Origin: Chloracidobacterium sp. UBA7659
GTDB taxonomy: Bacteria > Acidobacteriota > Blastocatellia > Pyrinomonadales > Pyrinomonadaceae
Direction of reading: 5' to 3'
Length of the DNA: 8,530 nt
Assembly (NCBI GenBank): GCA_002483395.1
Contig: DLHV01000219.1
Span: 6,387 to 14,916 of the forward strand
Of this stretch, positions 1 through 6,378 are shown piece after piece. Each line of letters opens with the position of its first letter. Within the stretch, counting starts at the first letter, position 1. Both the position numbers and the translations under genes were made by a program. Under the pieces are notes generated by a model, which worked only from the letters and a program-made list of their open reading frames with translations, was not told the DNA's origin and searched no databases.

Positions 1-932
1 TGCCACGAAATATCAAGTTCGAAGTAACCGAAAAAGGGCTTGATTTCCTGGGTTATAAAACGTTGCAAAAACTGCTCGGAAGCCTGGGCAAATCCTCGAT
101 CGGCCGGCATGACACGCCGTATTTGGACACAGGCGTCGAGGCAGCGCTCAGCTCGAAGCAATACGAATTCGGCGATACGATGAATCTCGATGTAAACGCC
201 ACTCTTATGTCGGCGATCACCCGCGAAGGCCTCGGCGTGCCGCTGAATCTTGAATACAAAGATCTATATGTCCACCAGCAGGATTATCAATCCTCGTGCG
301 CGACGGTCGTAATGCTCGATTGCTCGCATTCGATGATCCTTTACGGCGAAGACCGTTTTACGCCCGCGAAGAAAGTGGCGATTGCGTTGGCACATTTGAT
401 ACGGACGCAATACGCGGGCGATTCGCTGAACGTTGTGCTTTTCCACGACGGAGCGGAAGAGGTGCCGATCGCAAAGCTTGCTTCGACGCAGGTCGGGCCG
501 TATCACACCAACACCGCCGAAGGCTTGAAGCTCGCACGCCGCATCCTAACCGCCCAGCGAAAGGACATGAAGCAGATCGTGATGGTGACTGACGGAAAGC
601 CGACCGCCGCCTTTATCGAGCCTTCGAACGCGGCGTTTTTCGGCTACCGCAAATATTCGGACGCCGTTCCCGGCGAGCAGCGGATGCTTTACAAAAATTC
701 GATGGGCAACGATCCGTTTGTCATGGCTGAGACGTTCAAGGAAGTCCAGGCCTGCCGCAAATCGGGCGTCATGATAAATACATTCATGCTCGCCAGCGAC
801 TATTACCTCGTCGAATTCGTAAAGGAAATGACGGCGATAACGCGCGGCAAGGCTTATTTCGCCAATCCCGATAATCTAACAGAATTCGTGTTAATGGATT
901 TCCTCAAACGGCGGACCAGCCGTGTAAAATAG
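1..932 (+). CDS. VWA (von Willebrand factor A) domain protein, 5' truncated by window edge
   Basis: The reading frame is open from the left edge (first whole codon at 3), so the true start lies outside the window. About 309 residues are visible, ending at TAG 930-932. The C-terminal part is a VWA domain with an intact metal-ion-dependent adhesion site: DCSHS at 318-332 (the DxSxS motif), a Thr in TNTAEG at 513-515, and the Asp of TDGK at 591-593. No signal peptide or membrane segment is visible, so the protein is probably cytoplasmic. VWA proteins of this kind commonly work with a MoxR or Mg-chelatase-like AAA+ ATPase; whether one lies upstream cannot be seen. A TTG at 63 could be taken as a start, but the frame continues upstream with protein-like sequence. 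The next gene begins 4 bases downstream, so the two are probably co-transcribed. The VWA call is firm; the exact family and function are not known. Confidence 0.85.
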   Translation, partial: PRNIKFEVTEKGLDFLGYKTLQKLLGSLGKSSIGRHDTPYLDTGVEAALSSKQYEFGDTMNLDVNATLMSAITREGLGVPLNLEYKDLYVHQQDYQSSCATVVMLDCSHSMILYGEDRFTPAKKVAIALAHLIRTQYAGDSLNVVLFHDGAEEVPIAKLASTQVGPYHTNTAEGLKLARRILTAQRKDMKQIVMVTDGKPTAAFIEPSNAAFFGYRKYSDAVPGEQRMLYKNSMGNDPFVMAETFKEVQACRKSGVMINTFMLASDYYLVEFVKEMTAITRGKAYFANPDNLTEFVLMDFLKRRTSRVK

Positions 933-936
933 GTCT

Positions 937-1782
937 ATGCTAAAAACCGAAATACACGAACCCACGTGGTTCTTCGATCTGGAATGGGTGCCGGATGCTG
1001 CGGGTGCGATGCGTTTGTACGATCTGTCGCCGGAAACTACCGAGCTTGAGGCTATGGAGAAGCTCTGGCAGGATACGCCGAATTATGATGCGGAGGATAA
1101 TCCTCGGCCGTTTGTAAAGTATCTGTTCTCACGGGTTGTTTCGATTTCTTTCCTGTCGCGGCGGATTGTTTATACGGACGGCGAACGGCATGTGGAATTT
1201 GGGCTTCATTCGCTGCCGAAGCTTCCACTTGACGGCTCCGGTTCGAACGAGGGTGAGATAATCGGCCAATTTCTGCATTGGGTCGGAGTGCGCAACCCGC
1301 AGCTTGTCGGTTTTAACTCGATGGAATCCGATCTGCAGGTTTTGATCCAGCGCGGCCTGGTCAATGAGGTTCGAGCCGAATCCTTCAGCGATCGCCCGAA
1401 CAAGCCATGGGAAGGCCGTGATTATTTCGACAAATTCGGCGAGGCTCATCTCGACCTTATCAAACTGCTCTCGCCGGGAACTATGAAACCCACTCTTAAT
1501 GGCCTTGCCCGTCTTTGTGGATTTCCCGGAAAGATCGATATCGATGGCAAACAGGTCGCCGAGCTGTGGCTAGCCGGGGAGCTGGCAAAAATAGTCGAAT
1601 ATAACCAGATCGACACCCTAAACACCTATTTGGTATGGCTGCGGGTTGTTAACTTCGCGGGCAAGGTTACCGAGGAACAATATATCGCGGAACAGGACGA
1701 TGTTCGGGCTTTTCTTGAAACAGAATCGGATAAAGAAGAGAACGATCATCTGCGTCGGTTTCTTGCGAAGTGGGACTTGTAA
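937..1782 (+). CDS. DEDD-type 3'-5' exonuclease, PolB-exonuclease-like family
   Basis: This 281-residue protein resembles the predicted 3'-5' exonucleases related to the proofreading domain of DNA polymerase B. Exo I is FDLEW near the N-terminus (D14, E16). Exo II is LVGFNSMESD (D132). Exo III is YNQID (Y222, D226), the YxxxD form. Further family-like landmarks are HLDL at 171-174 and GFPGK at 195-199. The four acidic residues would bind two metal ions for hydrolysis from 3' ends. Length agrees with a stand-alone exonuclease with no polymerase domain. The start is ATG at 937, 4 bases after the VWA stop; there is only a weak AGG upstream, which fits translational coupling. The last about 30 residues are charged and probably form a helical tail. 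Substrate and pathway are unknown; the nurA neighbour suggests DNA repair or end processing, which is inference. Confidence 0.85.
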   Translation: MLKTEIHEPTWFFDLEWVPDAAGAMRLYDLSPETTELEAMEKLWQDTPNYDAEDNPRPFVKYLFSRVVSISFLSRRIVYTDGERHVEFGLHSLPKLPLDGSGSNEGEIIGQFLHWVGVRNPQLVGFNSMESDLQVLIQRGLVNEVRAESFSDRPNKPWEGRDYFDKFGEAHLDLIKLLSPGTMKPTLNGLARLCGFPGKIDIDGKQVAELWLAGELAKIVEYNQIDTLNTYLVWLRVVNFAGKVTEEQYIAEQDDVRAFLETESDKEENDHLRRFLAKWDL

Positions 1783-1791
1783 TTTCAATTA

Positions 1792-1819
1792 TTGACATTT
1801 CTAAAATTCAAAAAACAAT
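1792..1819 (+). promoter_or_regulatory. Possible sigma-70-type promoter upstream of nurA
   Basis: A perfect TTGACA (1792-1797) is followed after 16 bases by AACAAT (1814-1819), which matches the -10 consensus at four of six positions. The region is AT-rich, begins just after the exonuclease stop, and would start transcription close to the left arm of the repeat at 1823. The -35 is convincing and the -10 is weak, so this is tentative. Confidence 0.35.
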
Positions 1820-1822
1820 TTT

Positions 1823-1914
1823 AACGCAAGCCGTTAAGACGCAGAGTCGCAAAGCTTTAATGGCTTTTTACTTTTTCATGATTTTGCGTCTTAGCGGCTT
1901 TGCGACTTTGCGTT
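1823..1914. repeat. Palindromic repeat pair of the gacgcaaag type (no gene inside)
   Basis: The left arm (1823-1855) is built of short units such as aagacgcagagtcgcaaag. The right arm (1886-1914) carries the reverse complement of the same units. GCCGTTAAGACGC (1830-1842) pairs with 1886-1898 with one mismatch, AGTCGCAAAGC (1845-1855) is exactly complementary to 1897-1907, and AACGCAA (1823-1829) to 1908-1914. The modules occur in a different order in the two arms, so several alternative hairpins are possible. The spacer 1856-1885 is AT-rich and holds no gene. The right arm ends one base before the nurA ribosome binding site. Confidence 0.8.
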
Positions 1915-1924
1915 AGAAAGGCTT

Positions 1925-3133
1925 ATGATGTTCCGCGACTTCGTAGACAAAGAGTTAAAGGATAAGCTTACCGAATTTCGCGAGCATCGTGAAAGGCATT
2001 CGGAGGCGGCGACGATCATTTTGGCGGCACTTTCGCGGCTTGCCGAAACGCCTTTCGAAGGCATTCAACGCCGATTTGAAGCTACAGAAAACATCGGGGC
2101 GTTTCCGGCGTCGGAGATCGAAGCTTCTCGCTCATTCGTTTTCCCTTTCGACATTTCCTGGCCGAACCACGAGCGGGCTCGCGACTGGGCGGCTGAAATA
2201 CTTGACGACCGGACAACCTTTGCGGCCGACGGGAGCCAGGTCTATGCGGGAAAGGAAACATCCGTGCCGGTGGCGATGATCCAGATCGGATCGTTCGAAA
2301 ATCCGCATGCCGCCGCGAAAGCATACGAAAAAAATGTCCGTGTCGAGATACTCTCGCCCGCCGATCTATTTCGCGATCAGGAAGAGCCAATGAACCCGGA
2401 CATCCGTGTCGAGGAACGGCGTTACCTAGGCGAGGTTGCCGCGATCGGTGATTTTCTAAAAAAGAAAAAAGGATGGCAGTCACGGGGCGAGCGGATGCCG
2501 CTGGCGTTTTTTGACAATCCGCTGCTCGTTCCATTCTCGCAGAAAGGGCTGCAAAAAAGCCTGCTTGAAGCGACCGTCGATCTTGTCACGTTGTCCCGCG
2601 AAACCGAAGTGCCGCTTGTCGGTTATGTTGACCGCAGCTTCTCCCGCGATCTGATCACGATGCTCGCCGCGTTCGATCCATCGGCGGATTGCTCTGAAGC
2701 ATCCGTTTACGATTCATGGCTATTGAACTCATCGGCAGCAGACATGCCGGCTGTGCTGAATTCATGGGGCGACCGGACCTGTTATTGCTATTCAAAACGC
2801 CGCGGTCTCAACGCGTTCATAGATCAGGCGACCGGACGGCCGACCGCCGGTTTTACTTATCTTCAAACGATGTCGGATTCTCCGCCAGCGCGGCTGGATA
2901 TCCCGGCCTGGATTTATGAGCAAGGGCTTTTGAATGAACTTGTTGACGTGGTTCGCGCAGAATGCGTGATCGGTTTGGGCTATCCATATCCGCTCGAAGC
3001 GGCTGATCAGACAGCGGTCATTTCGACCCGCAACAGGGAAGTCTTCTTCCGGTCTTTGCAGGATTTCGCATCTCGTGAAAAACTAGATTTCAGCGTTGCA
3101 CGCAAAGATACCAGTAAAGCAAGACGCAGATGA
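1925..3133 (+). CDS. nurA: NurA-family DNA nuclease
   Basis: This 402-residue protein carries the NurA hallmark FAADGSQV (D102-G103-S104) after a helical N-terminal region. Further conserved-looking acidic patches are FFDNPLL (D197) and GYVDRSFSRD (D236, D242), and the C-terminal part has GYPYPLEAADQ (352-362). In characterised systems NurA is a Mn-dependent 5'-3' nuclease that works with the HerA translocase in end resection; related pairs also act in phage defence. AGAAAGG at 1915-1921 is a good ribosome binding site: 3 bases from ATG 1925 and 6 bases from ATG 1928, so the second Met may be the real start. The final Lys/Arg-rich residues run towards the repeat arm, and the stop is 5 bases before it, so the extreme C-terminus may have been altered by repeat insertion. 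A probable HAS-barrel gene follows beyond the GxxExxY cassette. No HerA ATPase is visible. Confidence 0.85.
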   Translation: MMFRDFVDKELKDKLTEFREHRERHSEAATIILAALSRLAETPFEGIQRRFEATENIGAFPASEIEASRSFVFPFDISWPNHERARDWAAEILDDRTTFAADGSQVYAGKETSVPVAMIQIGSFENPHAAAKAYEKNVRVEILSPADLFRDQEEPMNPDIRVEERRYLGEVAAIGDFLKKKKGWQSRGERMPLAFFDNPLLVPFSQKGLQKSLLEATVDLVTLSRETEVPLVGYVDRSFSRDLITMLAAFDPSADCSEASVYDSWLLNSSAADMPAVLNSWGDRTCYCYSKRRGLNAFIDQATGRPTAGFTYLQTMSDSPPARLDIPAWIYEQGLLNELVDVVRAECVIGLGYPYPLEAADQTAVISTRNREVFFRSLQDFASREKLDFSVARKDTSKARRR

Positions 3134-3138
3134 AGCCA

Positions 3139-3166
3139 GCCACAGAGAACACGGAGAACACAGAGA
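3139..3166 (+). repeat. Left inverted arm of the GxxExxY cassette
   Basis: This 28-base arm matches the reverse complement of 3528-3555 at 24 of 28 positions. It contains a 9-base unit repeated three times: CACAGAGAA (3141-3149), CACGGAGAA (3150-3158) and CACAGAGAA (3159-3167). It begins 5 bases after the nurA stop and ends 4 bases before the GxxExxY start codon, to which it supplies a purine-rich leader. The same family recurs at 7695-7718. Confidence 0.85.
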
Positions 3167-3170
3167 AAAG

Positions 3171-3536
3171 ATGTCGGATACCTTGACGCAGGCGATAATT
3201 GGGGCAGCAATAGAAGTGCATAGAAATTTGGGACATGGCTTAATAGAATCGATTTACGAGGAAGCTTTGTGCCATGAATTCGACTTGCGCGGCATCAAGT
3301 ACCAACGTCAGATTGGAGTCGATATAGTTTACAAAGGCAAGGTTATCAAGGGCCAACGCCTTGATCTTTTAGTAGAAGGTGAAGTCGTTGTCGAATTGAA
3401 ATCTGTTTCGCGATTGCCGGAGGTCGCGACGGCTCAAGTTCTTTCATATTTGAAGGCAACGGGTTTAAAACGTGCGTTGCTAATCAACTTCGGTCAGCCA
3501 AAACTTGTCGAAGGAGTAAAAAGAATCTCTCTGTGA
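3171..3536 (+). CDS. GxxExxY family protein (PD-(D/E)XK nuclease superfamily)
   Basis: This 121-residue protein matches the GxxExxY family. The name-giving motif is GLIESIY (G23, E26, Y29), preceded by the typical IIGAAIEVHRNLG. It then has a PD-(D/E)XK-like core: RLDLLVEG (D65) and VVVELKSV (E75, K77), followed by AQVLSYLKATG and LLINFG. All predicted catalytic residues are present, so it may be an active metal-dependent nuclease; the family's biological role is not established as far as I know. ATG 3171 is chosen because the upstream frame (HREHGEHRE) is only the translated 9-base repeat, and because the length then agrees with the usual about 120-130 residues. The start lies 4 bases after the left repeat arm. 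The stop TGA (3534-3536) lies inside the right arm. Gene and arms form a compact cassette between nurA and the HAS-barrel gene. Confidence 0.9.
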   Translation: MSDTLTQAIIGAAIEVHRNLGHGLIESIYEEALCHEFDLRGIKYQRQIGVDIVYKGKVIKGQRLDLLVEGEVVVELKSVSRLPEVATAQVLSYLKATGLKRALLINFGQPKLVEGVKRISL

Positions 3537-3555
3537 TCTCTGTGCCCTCTGTGGC
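3528..3555 (-). repeat. Right inverted arm of the GxxExxY cassette
   Basis: This is the reverse-complement partner of 3139-3166 (24 of 28 identical). It supplies the last codons and the TGA stop of the GxxExxY gene and ends 7 bases before the ATG of the next gene. The intervening bases up to that ATG are pyrimidine-rich, so the following gene has no recognisable Shine-Dalgarno sequence. Confidence 0.85.
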
Positions 3556-3562
3556 TTTTCTT

Positions 3563-4153
3563 ATGAAAATCGCAAAGATCGTCAGCTCAAATTCCCACAT
3601 TGATTACATCGGACGCGTGATCGACGAACTCGATTCGGATGCGCCGCCAAAAGCGGGAGATTTCGGCTTTGCTCAATGGGTGAGCGTTCCGATGGACGAC
3701 GGGGATGTCGTTGGTGTGATCTACGATTCGAAGCTGGTGAATCCCGAGTACGCGAATTATGGCCCAAGGCTGAGCCCGAAGCCATCGCTTGCGAATTTTA
3801 CTCCGGATTATTTGAACGAGCAGGGAATTTTGCTCGGAATTTTGCTGCTTGGAAGTTTTGACAAAAGCGGAAATGTTCGGCACGAGATACCGCGTCGTGT
3901 CGTTCCGGCGGGGCAGGACGTATTCAAGATCGATGACGCGGCGGTGAAGAAATTCCACACCGACGCGGACGGGTCCGTTCGCCTCCATTATTATTCGCAG
4001 GTCATTGCCCACGCGGGGCTTTTTGCCGTTCCGTTAATGGAAGCAATAATAAAGCAGGTCTCGGCCGATCTTTTGGAACCCGAACGCCAGCGACTGGCCG
4101 TGTTGATGCAGAATCTGGAATGGCAGCGGACGTTCGGTGCCGTCAGAGCTTAG
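3563..4153 (+). CDS. Probable HAS-barrel protein (HerA/NurA-associated)
   Basis: This 196-residue protein opens with MKIAKIVSSNSHIDYIGRVI, then DFGFAQWVSVP (33-43) and VVGVIYDSKLVN (49-60). That is a run of short beta strands resembling the HAS-barrel at the N-terminus of HerA ATPases. LLGILLLGSF (90-99) and PAGQDVFKID (115-124) continue the pattern, and the C-terminal about 50 residues look helical. There is no Walker A motif, so this is not the ATPase itself but may be a separate barrel or adaptor subunit that docks NurA or a HerA hexamer. ATG 3563 is chosen over GTG 3533 because the extension would be repeat sequence (ISVPSVAFL). There is no Shine-Dalgarno sequence; translation may depend on coupling to the gene upstream. 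The HAS-barrel assignment is pattern recognition plus its nurA neighbour, hence moderate. Confidence 0.6.
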   Translation: MKIAKIVSSNSHIDYIGRVIDELDSDAPPKAGDFGFAQWVSVPMDDGDVVGVIYDSKLVNPEYANYGPRLSPKPSLANFTPDYLNEQGILLGILLLGSFDKSGNVRHEIPRRVVPAGQDVFKIDDAAVKKFHTDADGSVRLHYYSQVIAHAGLFAVPLMEAIIKQVSADLLEPERQRLAVLMQNLEWQRTFGAVRA

Positions 4154-4194
4154 CGTACTAAGTCCAAAGGGTTTTCGGCGACGCGGCGAAGAAT

Positions 4195-4905
4195 ATGTCA
4201 AATCAGAATGCATATATTGGGAAGGATGTTGAGCGGCTGTTCAAAAATAGCGTTAGGAGTAAGGCGCACGTCCTCGAATCACTGAAGCAGTGCTTCAACA
4301 TTGAAGGGGAGTTTGCCACGTCATATTCGACTGGCACCGACGCCGGCAAATCTGATGTGATATTGAAATTTGCCGACGGAAAAACGCTTAGCGCAAACGT
4401 AAAAGCCTTCAAGGCTGGATTCAATCAGATAACACGAGCAAAGATTCCCGCATTTTGCACACGTTTCGGAATCGAGAGTTTGAAGCCTATTTTTGAGGAC
4501 GGCGCGATTCGTGTTGCGAGTAAGTCTGGGCGATTCATATTGGAATCTGACGAAGATAAAGTTCTCGAAATACTTTCGCCTCTTGCGAAGCGAATTTTGC
4601 AGGTTTCGATAGCTGGACTCGAACGTCCTGAACTCTTGGTACTTTATGATCGCACCAAGAACCTCATGATTCTTTACGGTATGGACGATTTGTTGGAAAA
4701 TCTGGATTATCAGATTACGTTTTCGAAAAAAGGTATTATAAAATTAGGCCACTACTTTACCATACAGAGAAAGGGAGGAAACGGGGTTCATTCGATACAC
4801 ATATCGAAGACATCACTTGACCATCCAGGAAATGGCCTCCAAGTGAAAATGAATGTGCGCAAATTTGTTCTTGAAAATGAGTCCTTGATCACATACCACC
4901 CGTGA
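4195..4905 (+). CDS. Putative type II restriction endonuclease (PD-(D/E)XK-like)
   Basis: This 236-residue protein lies directly upstream of a DNA methyltransferase gene on the same strand, the standard layout of a type II restriction-modification pair. No named family is recognised. A likely nuclease core is GTDAGKSDVILKF (D54), then LSANVKAFKAGFNQITR (N68, K70): an Asp, a strand, and a strand carrying a Lys, as in PD-(D/E)XK enzymes but with NxK in place of ExK. GFNQITR may add substrate-binding residues. The C-terminal half (VLEILSPL, PELLVLYD, YQITFSKKGIIKL, then LQVKMNVRKF near the end) could be a recognition domain. The start is ATG 4195, with weak upstream GAAGAA. Composition is more AT-rich than nearby genes (18 GC in 60 at 4681-4740), which suggests horizontal gain. 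It could instead be a non-restriction nuclease accompanying a solitary methyltransferase. Confidence 0.6.
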   Translation: MSNQNAYIGKDVERLFKNSVRSKAHVLESLKQCFNIEGEFATSYSTGTDAGKSDVILKFADGKTLSANVKAFKAGFNQITRAKIPAFCTRFGIESLKPIFEDGAIRVASKSGRFILESDEDKVLEILSPLAKRILQVSIAGLERPELLVLYDRTKNLMILYGMDDLLENLDYQITFSKKGIIKLGHYFTIQRKGGNGVHSIHISKTSLDHPGNGLQVKMNVRKFVLENESLITYHP

Positions 4906-4934
4906 TTGAGTTTGCGCCATCTGTGGGATATAAT
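4906..4934 (+). promoter_or_regulatory. Sigma-70-type promoter of the DNA methyltransferase gene
   Basis: TTGAGT (4906-4911, four of six matches to the -35 consensus) and a perfect TATAAT (4929-4934) are separated by exactly 17 bases. The -35 box begins at the first base after the TGA of the endonuclease gene (4903-4905). Transcription would start near 4941-4943, leaving a leader of only about 8-10 bases before ATG 4951. This is the best promoter in the window. Confidence 0.7.
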
Positions 4935-4950
4935 TGCAAGTACAAAAAAA

Positions 4951-5757
4951 ATGGAGCTAGAAAAAACCTATAACGAAAATTGCATTGAAACACTTCATCG
5001 TATGCCGGACGATTTTATCGATATGACGATAACAAGTCCGCCGTACGATGATCTGCGAGATTACAATGGTTATCATTTTCCGGTCGAGGAAATTGCTGCG
5101 TCGCTTTATCACAAGACAAAAAAGGGTGGTGTCGTGATCTGGGTTGTGGGCGACCGCACGGTCAACGGCGACGAGACACTTTCGAGTTTTAAGCATGCTT
5201 TCGCGTTCAAAGACGCCGATTTTCGCGTTCACGACACGATGCTGTACGTAAAGAAGAACCCGATCCCGAGTGACTGCGGCAAGCGTTACCGCCAGTGCTT
5301 CGAATATATGTTCTGCTTTTCGAAGGGTCAGCCGAAAACTTTTAATCCAATTACCGAGCCGACCAAATCGGCAGGTCAAAAAATTAAGGCATTTCGAATC
5401 ACCGAGGTAGGACGCGGCAACGTACCGGATGAGGACATAGGCCGCGAGATAAAATCCGAAAGGAAAGTAAGCAACATTTTTGCTTACAACGTCGGCACTT
5501 CAAGTTCGAAGGACAAGGTCGCGTTCAGCCATCCGGCAATTTTTCCTGAGCAGCTTGTCGAAGACCAGATCAGAACCTGGACAAACGAAGGCGATCTGGT
5601 TTACGACTGCTTTATGGGAAGCGGGACGACGGCAAAGGTTGCTCATTTGATGAACCGGCGATGGCTGGGATCGGAAATCTCCGAAGAATATGTGAATATC
5701 TCCAAAGAACGACTCGCTCCGTATCTCGACGTAATGGAGTTCTTTGCCGCAAAATAA
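4951..5757 (+). CDS. Beta-class site-specific DNA methyltransferase (N4-cytosine or N6-adenine)
   Basis: This 268-residue enzyme transfers a methyl group from S-adenosylmethionine to an exocyclic amine in DNA. Catalytic motif IV, TSPPY (28-32), lies before the SAM-binding motif I, DCFMGSGTT (219-227); this order defines the beta class. The run PPYDDLRDYNGYHF, GGVVIWVVGD and RYRQCFEYMFCFSKG are typical of the N4/N6 methylase family often seen in phages and restriction-modification loci. SPPY is most common in N4-cytosine enzymes but not exclusive, so the base is left open. ATG 4951 is preferred to the in-frame TTG at 4906 because a near-consensus promoter fills 4906-4934 and the family-like sequence starts at MELEKTY. 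There is no Shine-Dalgarno sequence; the predicted leader is very short. The recognition sequence cannot be read from the gene. It probably protects DNA from the upstream endonuclease. Confidence 0.9.
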   Translation: MELEKTYNENCIETLHRMPDDFIDMTITSPPYDDLRDYNGYHFPVEEIAASLYHKTKKGGVVIWVVGDRTVNGDETLSSFKHAFAFKDADFRVHDTMLYVKKNPIPSDCGKRYRQCFEYMFCFSKGQPKTFNPITEPTKSAGQKIKAFRITEVGRGNVPDEDIGREIKSERKVSNIFAYNVGTSSSKDKVAFSHPAIFPEQLVEDQIRTWTNEGDLVYDCFMGSGTTAKVAHLMNRRWLGSEISEEYVNISKERLAPYLDVMEFFAAK

Positions 5758-5829
5758 CAACCAATTCCATATTTTTTGCGTCTATAACAATTGGAAACTT
5801 CAAAATACAAAATTCCGCAGGTACATTTC

Positions 5830-6378
5830 ATGAAGAAATTAGGTTTGATCTCGATCGTTGTTCTGTCACTCTCCGTTCTCGCCTTTGCCCAGCCGCGTCC
5901 GGTCGAAAACGCGGCGAAGCCGGCCGCTCCGGCAAAACTGGCTCCTGCGTCGTTTGAGGCAAAGTATGAAGGCGGGCTTTTTGGTTTTACCGATAAAGAA
6001 ACCGGTACGTTGAAGTTTGACGACGCCAACCAACGCATCGTTTTTCTTGGCAAAAACCAGAAAGAGCGGTTCGGCATTCCGTATACATCGCTGCTGGTCG
6101 TCTCGCCGCAATCGAGGTCGGTCACATCTAACACGGGAAATGTGGTCAGCCATATTCCGCTTCCGGGTGCGGGGCTAGGAAGCCTTATCAGAGAGAAGCG
6201 GCGTTATATGATGCTGCAATTTAACGACCCGGACGCGGATGCTCGGGGCACCGTCAGTTTCAAGATCGAAAATAAGGAACTGCTCGATTCGGTAATTCAA
6301 ACCCTTGGCGAAAAAGCCAAGCTGACACAACGTGGCGATGCCTATTACCGCCCGCGTGTCGCGAAGACCGATATTTAG
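5830..6378 (+). CDS. Small secreted protein of unknown function
   Basis: This 182-residue protein begins with a clear Sec signal peptide: KK, a hydrophobic stretch LGLISIVVLSLSVL, and a signal peptidase I site AFA-Q at about 20/21. An Ala/Pro-rich linker (22-40) follows. There is no lipobox Cys, so it is probably periplasmic or exported. The mature part has beta-strand-like segments GTLKFDDANQRIVFLG (59-74), FGIPYTSLLVVS (81-92) and RYMMLQFND (125-133), then a likely helix NKELLDSVIQTLGEKA (148-163). This order faintly resembles a pleckstrin-homology-like fold, which is inference only. ATG 5830 is chosen because the signal peptide starts there and AGG lies 8 bases upstream; the in-frame TTG 5791 would put 13 residues before it. 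No convincing promoter is seen in the 72 bases upstream. Its stop overlaps that of the convergent rsmE by 3 bases. Confidence 0.75.
   Translation: MKKLGLISIVVLSLSVLAFAQPRPVENAAKPAAPAKLAPASFEAKYEGGLFGFTDKETGTLKFDDANQRIVFLGKNQKERFGIPYTSLLVVSPQSRSVTSNTGNVVSHIPLPGAGLGSLIREKRRYMMLQFNDPDADARGTVSFKIENKELLDSVIQTLGEKAKLTQRGDAYYRPRVAKTDI

Noticed and set aside
3141..3167. CRISPR-like direct repeats
   Set aside because: The 9-base units are contiguous with no spacers; they are part of an inverted repeat arm, and no cas gene is present.
3096..3170. In-frame TTG start for the GxxExxY gene giving 25 extra residues including HREHGEHRE
   Set aside because: The extra residues are nurA 3' sequence and the translated 9-base repeat; ATG 3171 gives the family's normal N-terminus and length.
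3533..3562. GTG start for the HAS-barrel gene
   Set aside because: It lies inside the repeat arm and overlaps the GxxExxY stop; the protein-like sequence begins at ATG 3563.
4906..4950. TTG start adding 15 residues to the methyltransferase
   Set aside because: The stretch is a near-consensus promoter, and the family-like sequence starts at ATG 4951.
5761..5794. CCAATT...AATTGG inverted pair with a T-run as a terminator, and TATAAC as a -10 box
   Set aside because: The stem is only 6 weak base pairs with a loop of over 20 bases, and no -35 sits at a proper distance from TATAAC.
5643..6134. 163-codon open frame on the minus strand across the methyltransferase end and the secreted protein gene
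   Set aside because: It overlaps two well-supported plus-strand genes, and its translation shows no recognisable domain; it is a shadow frame.
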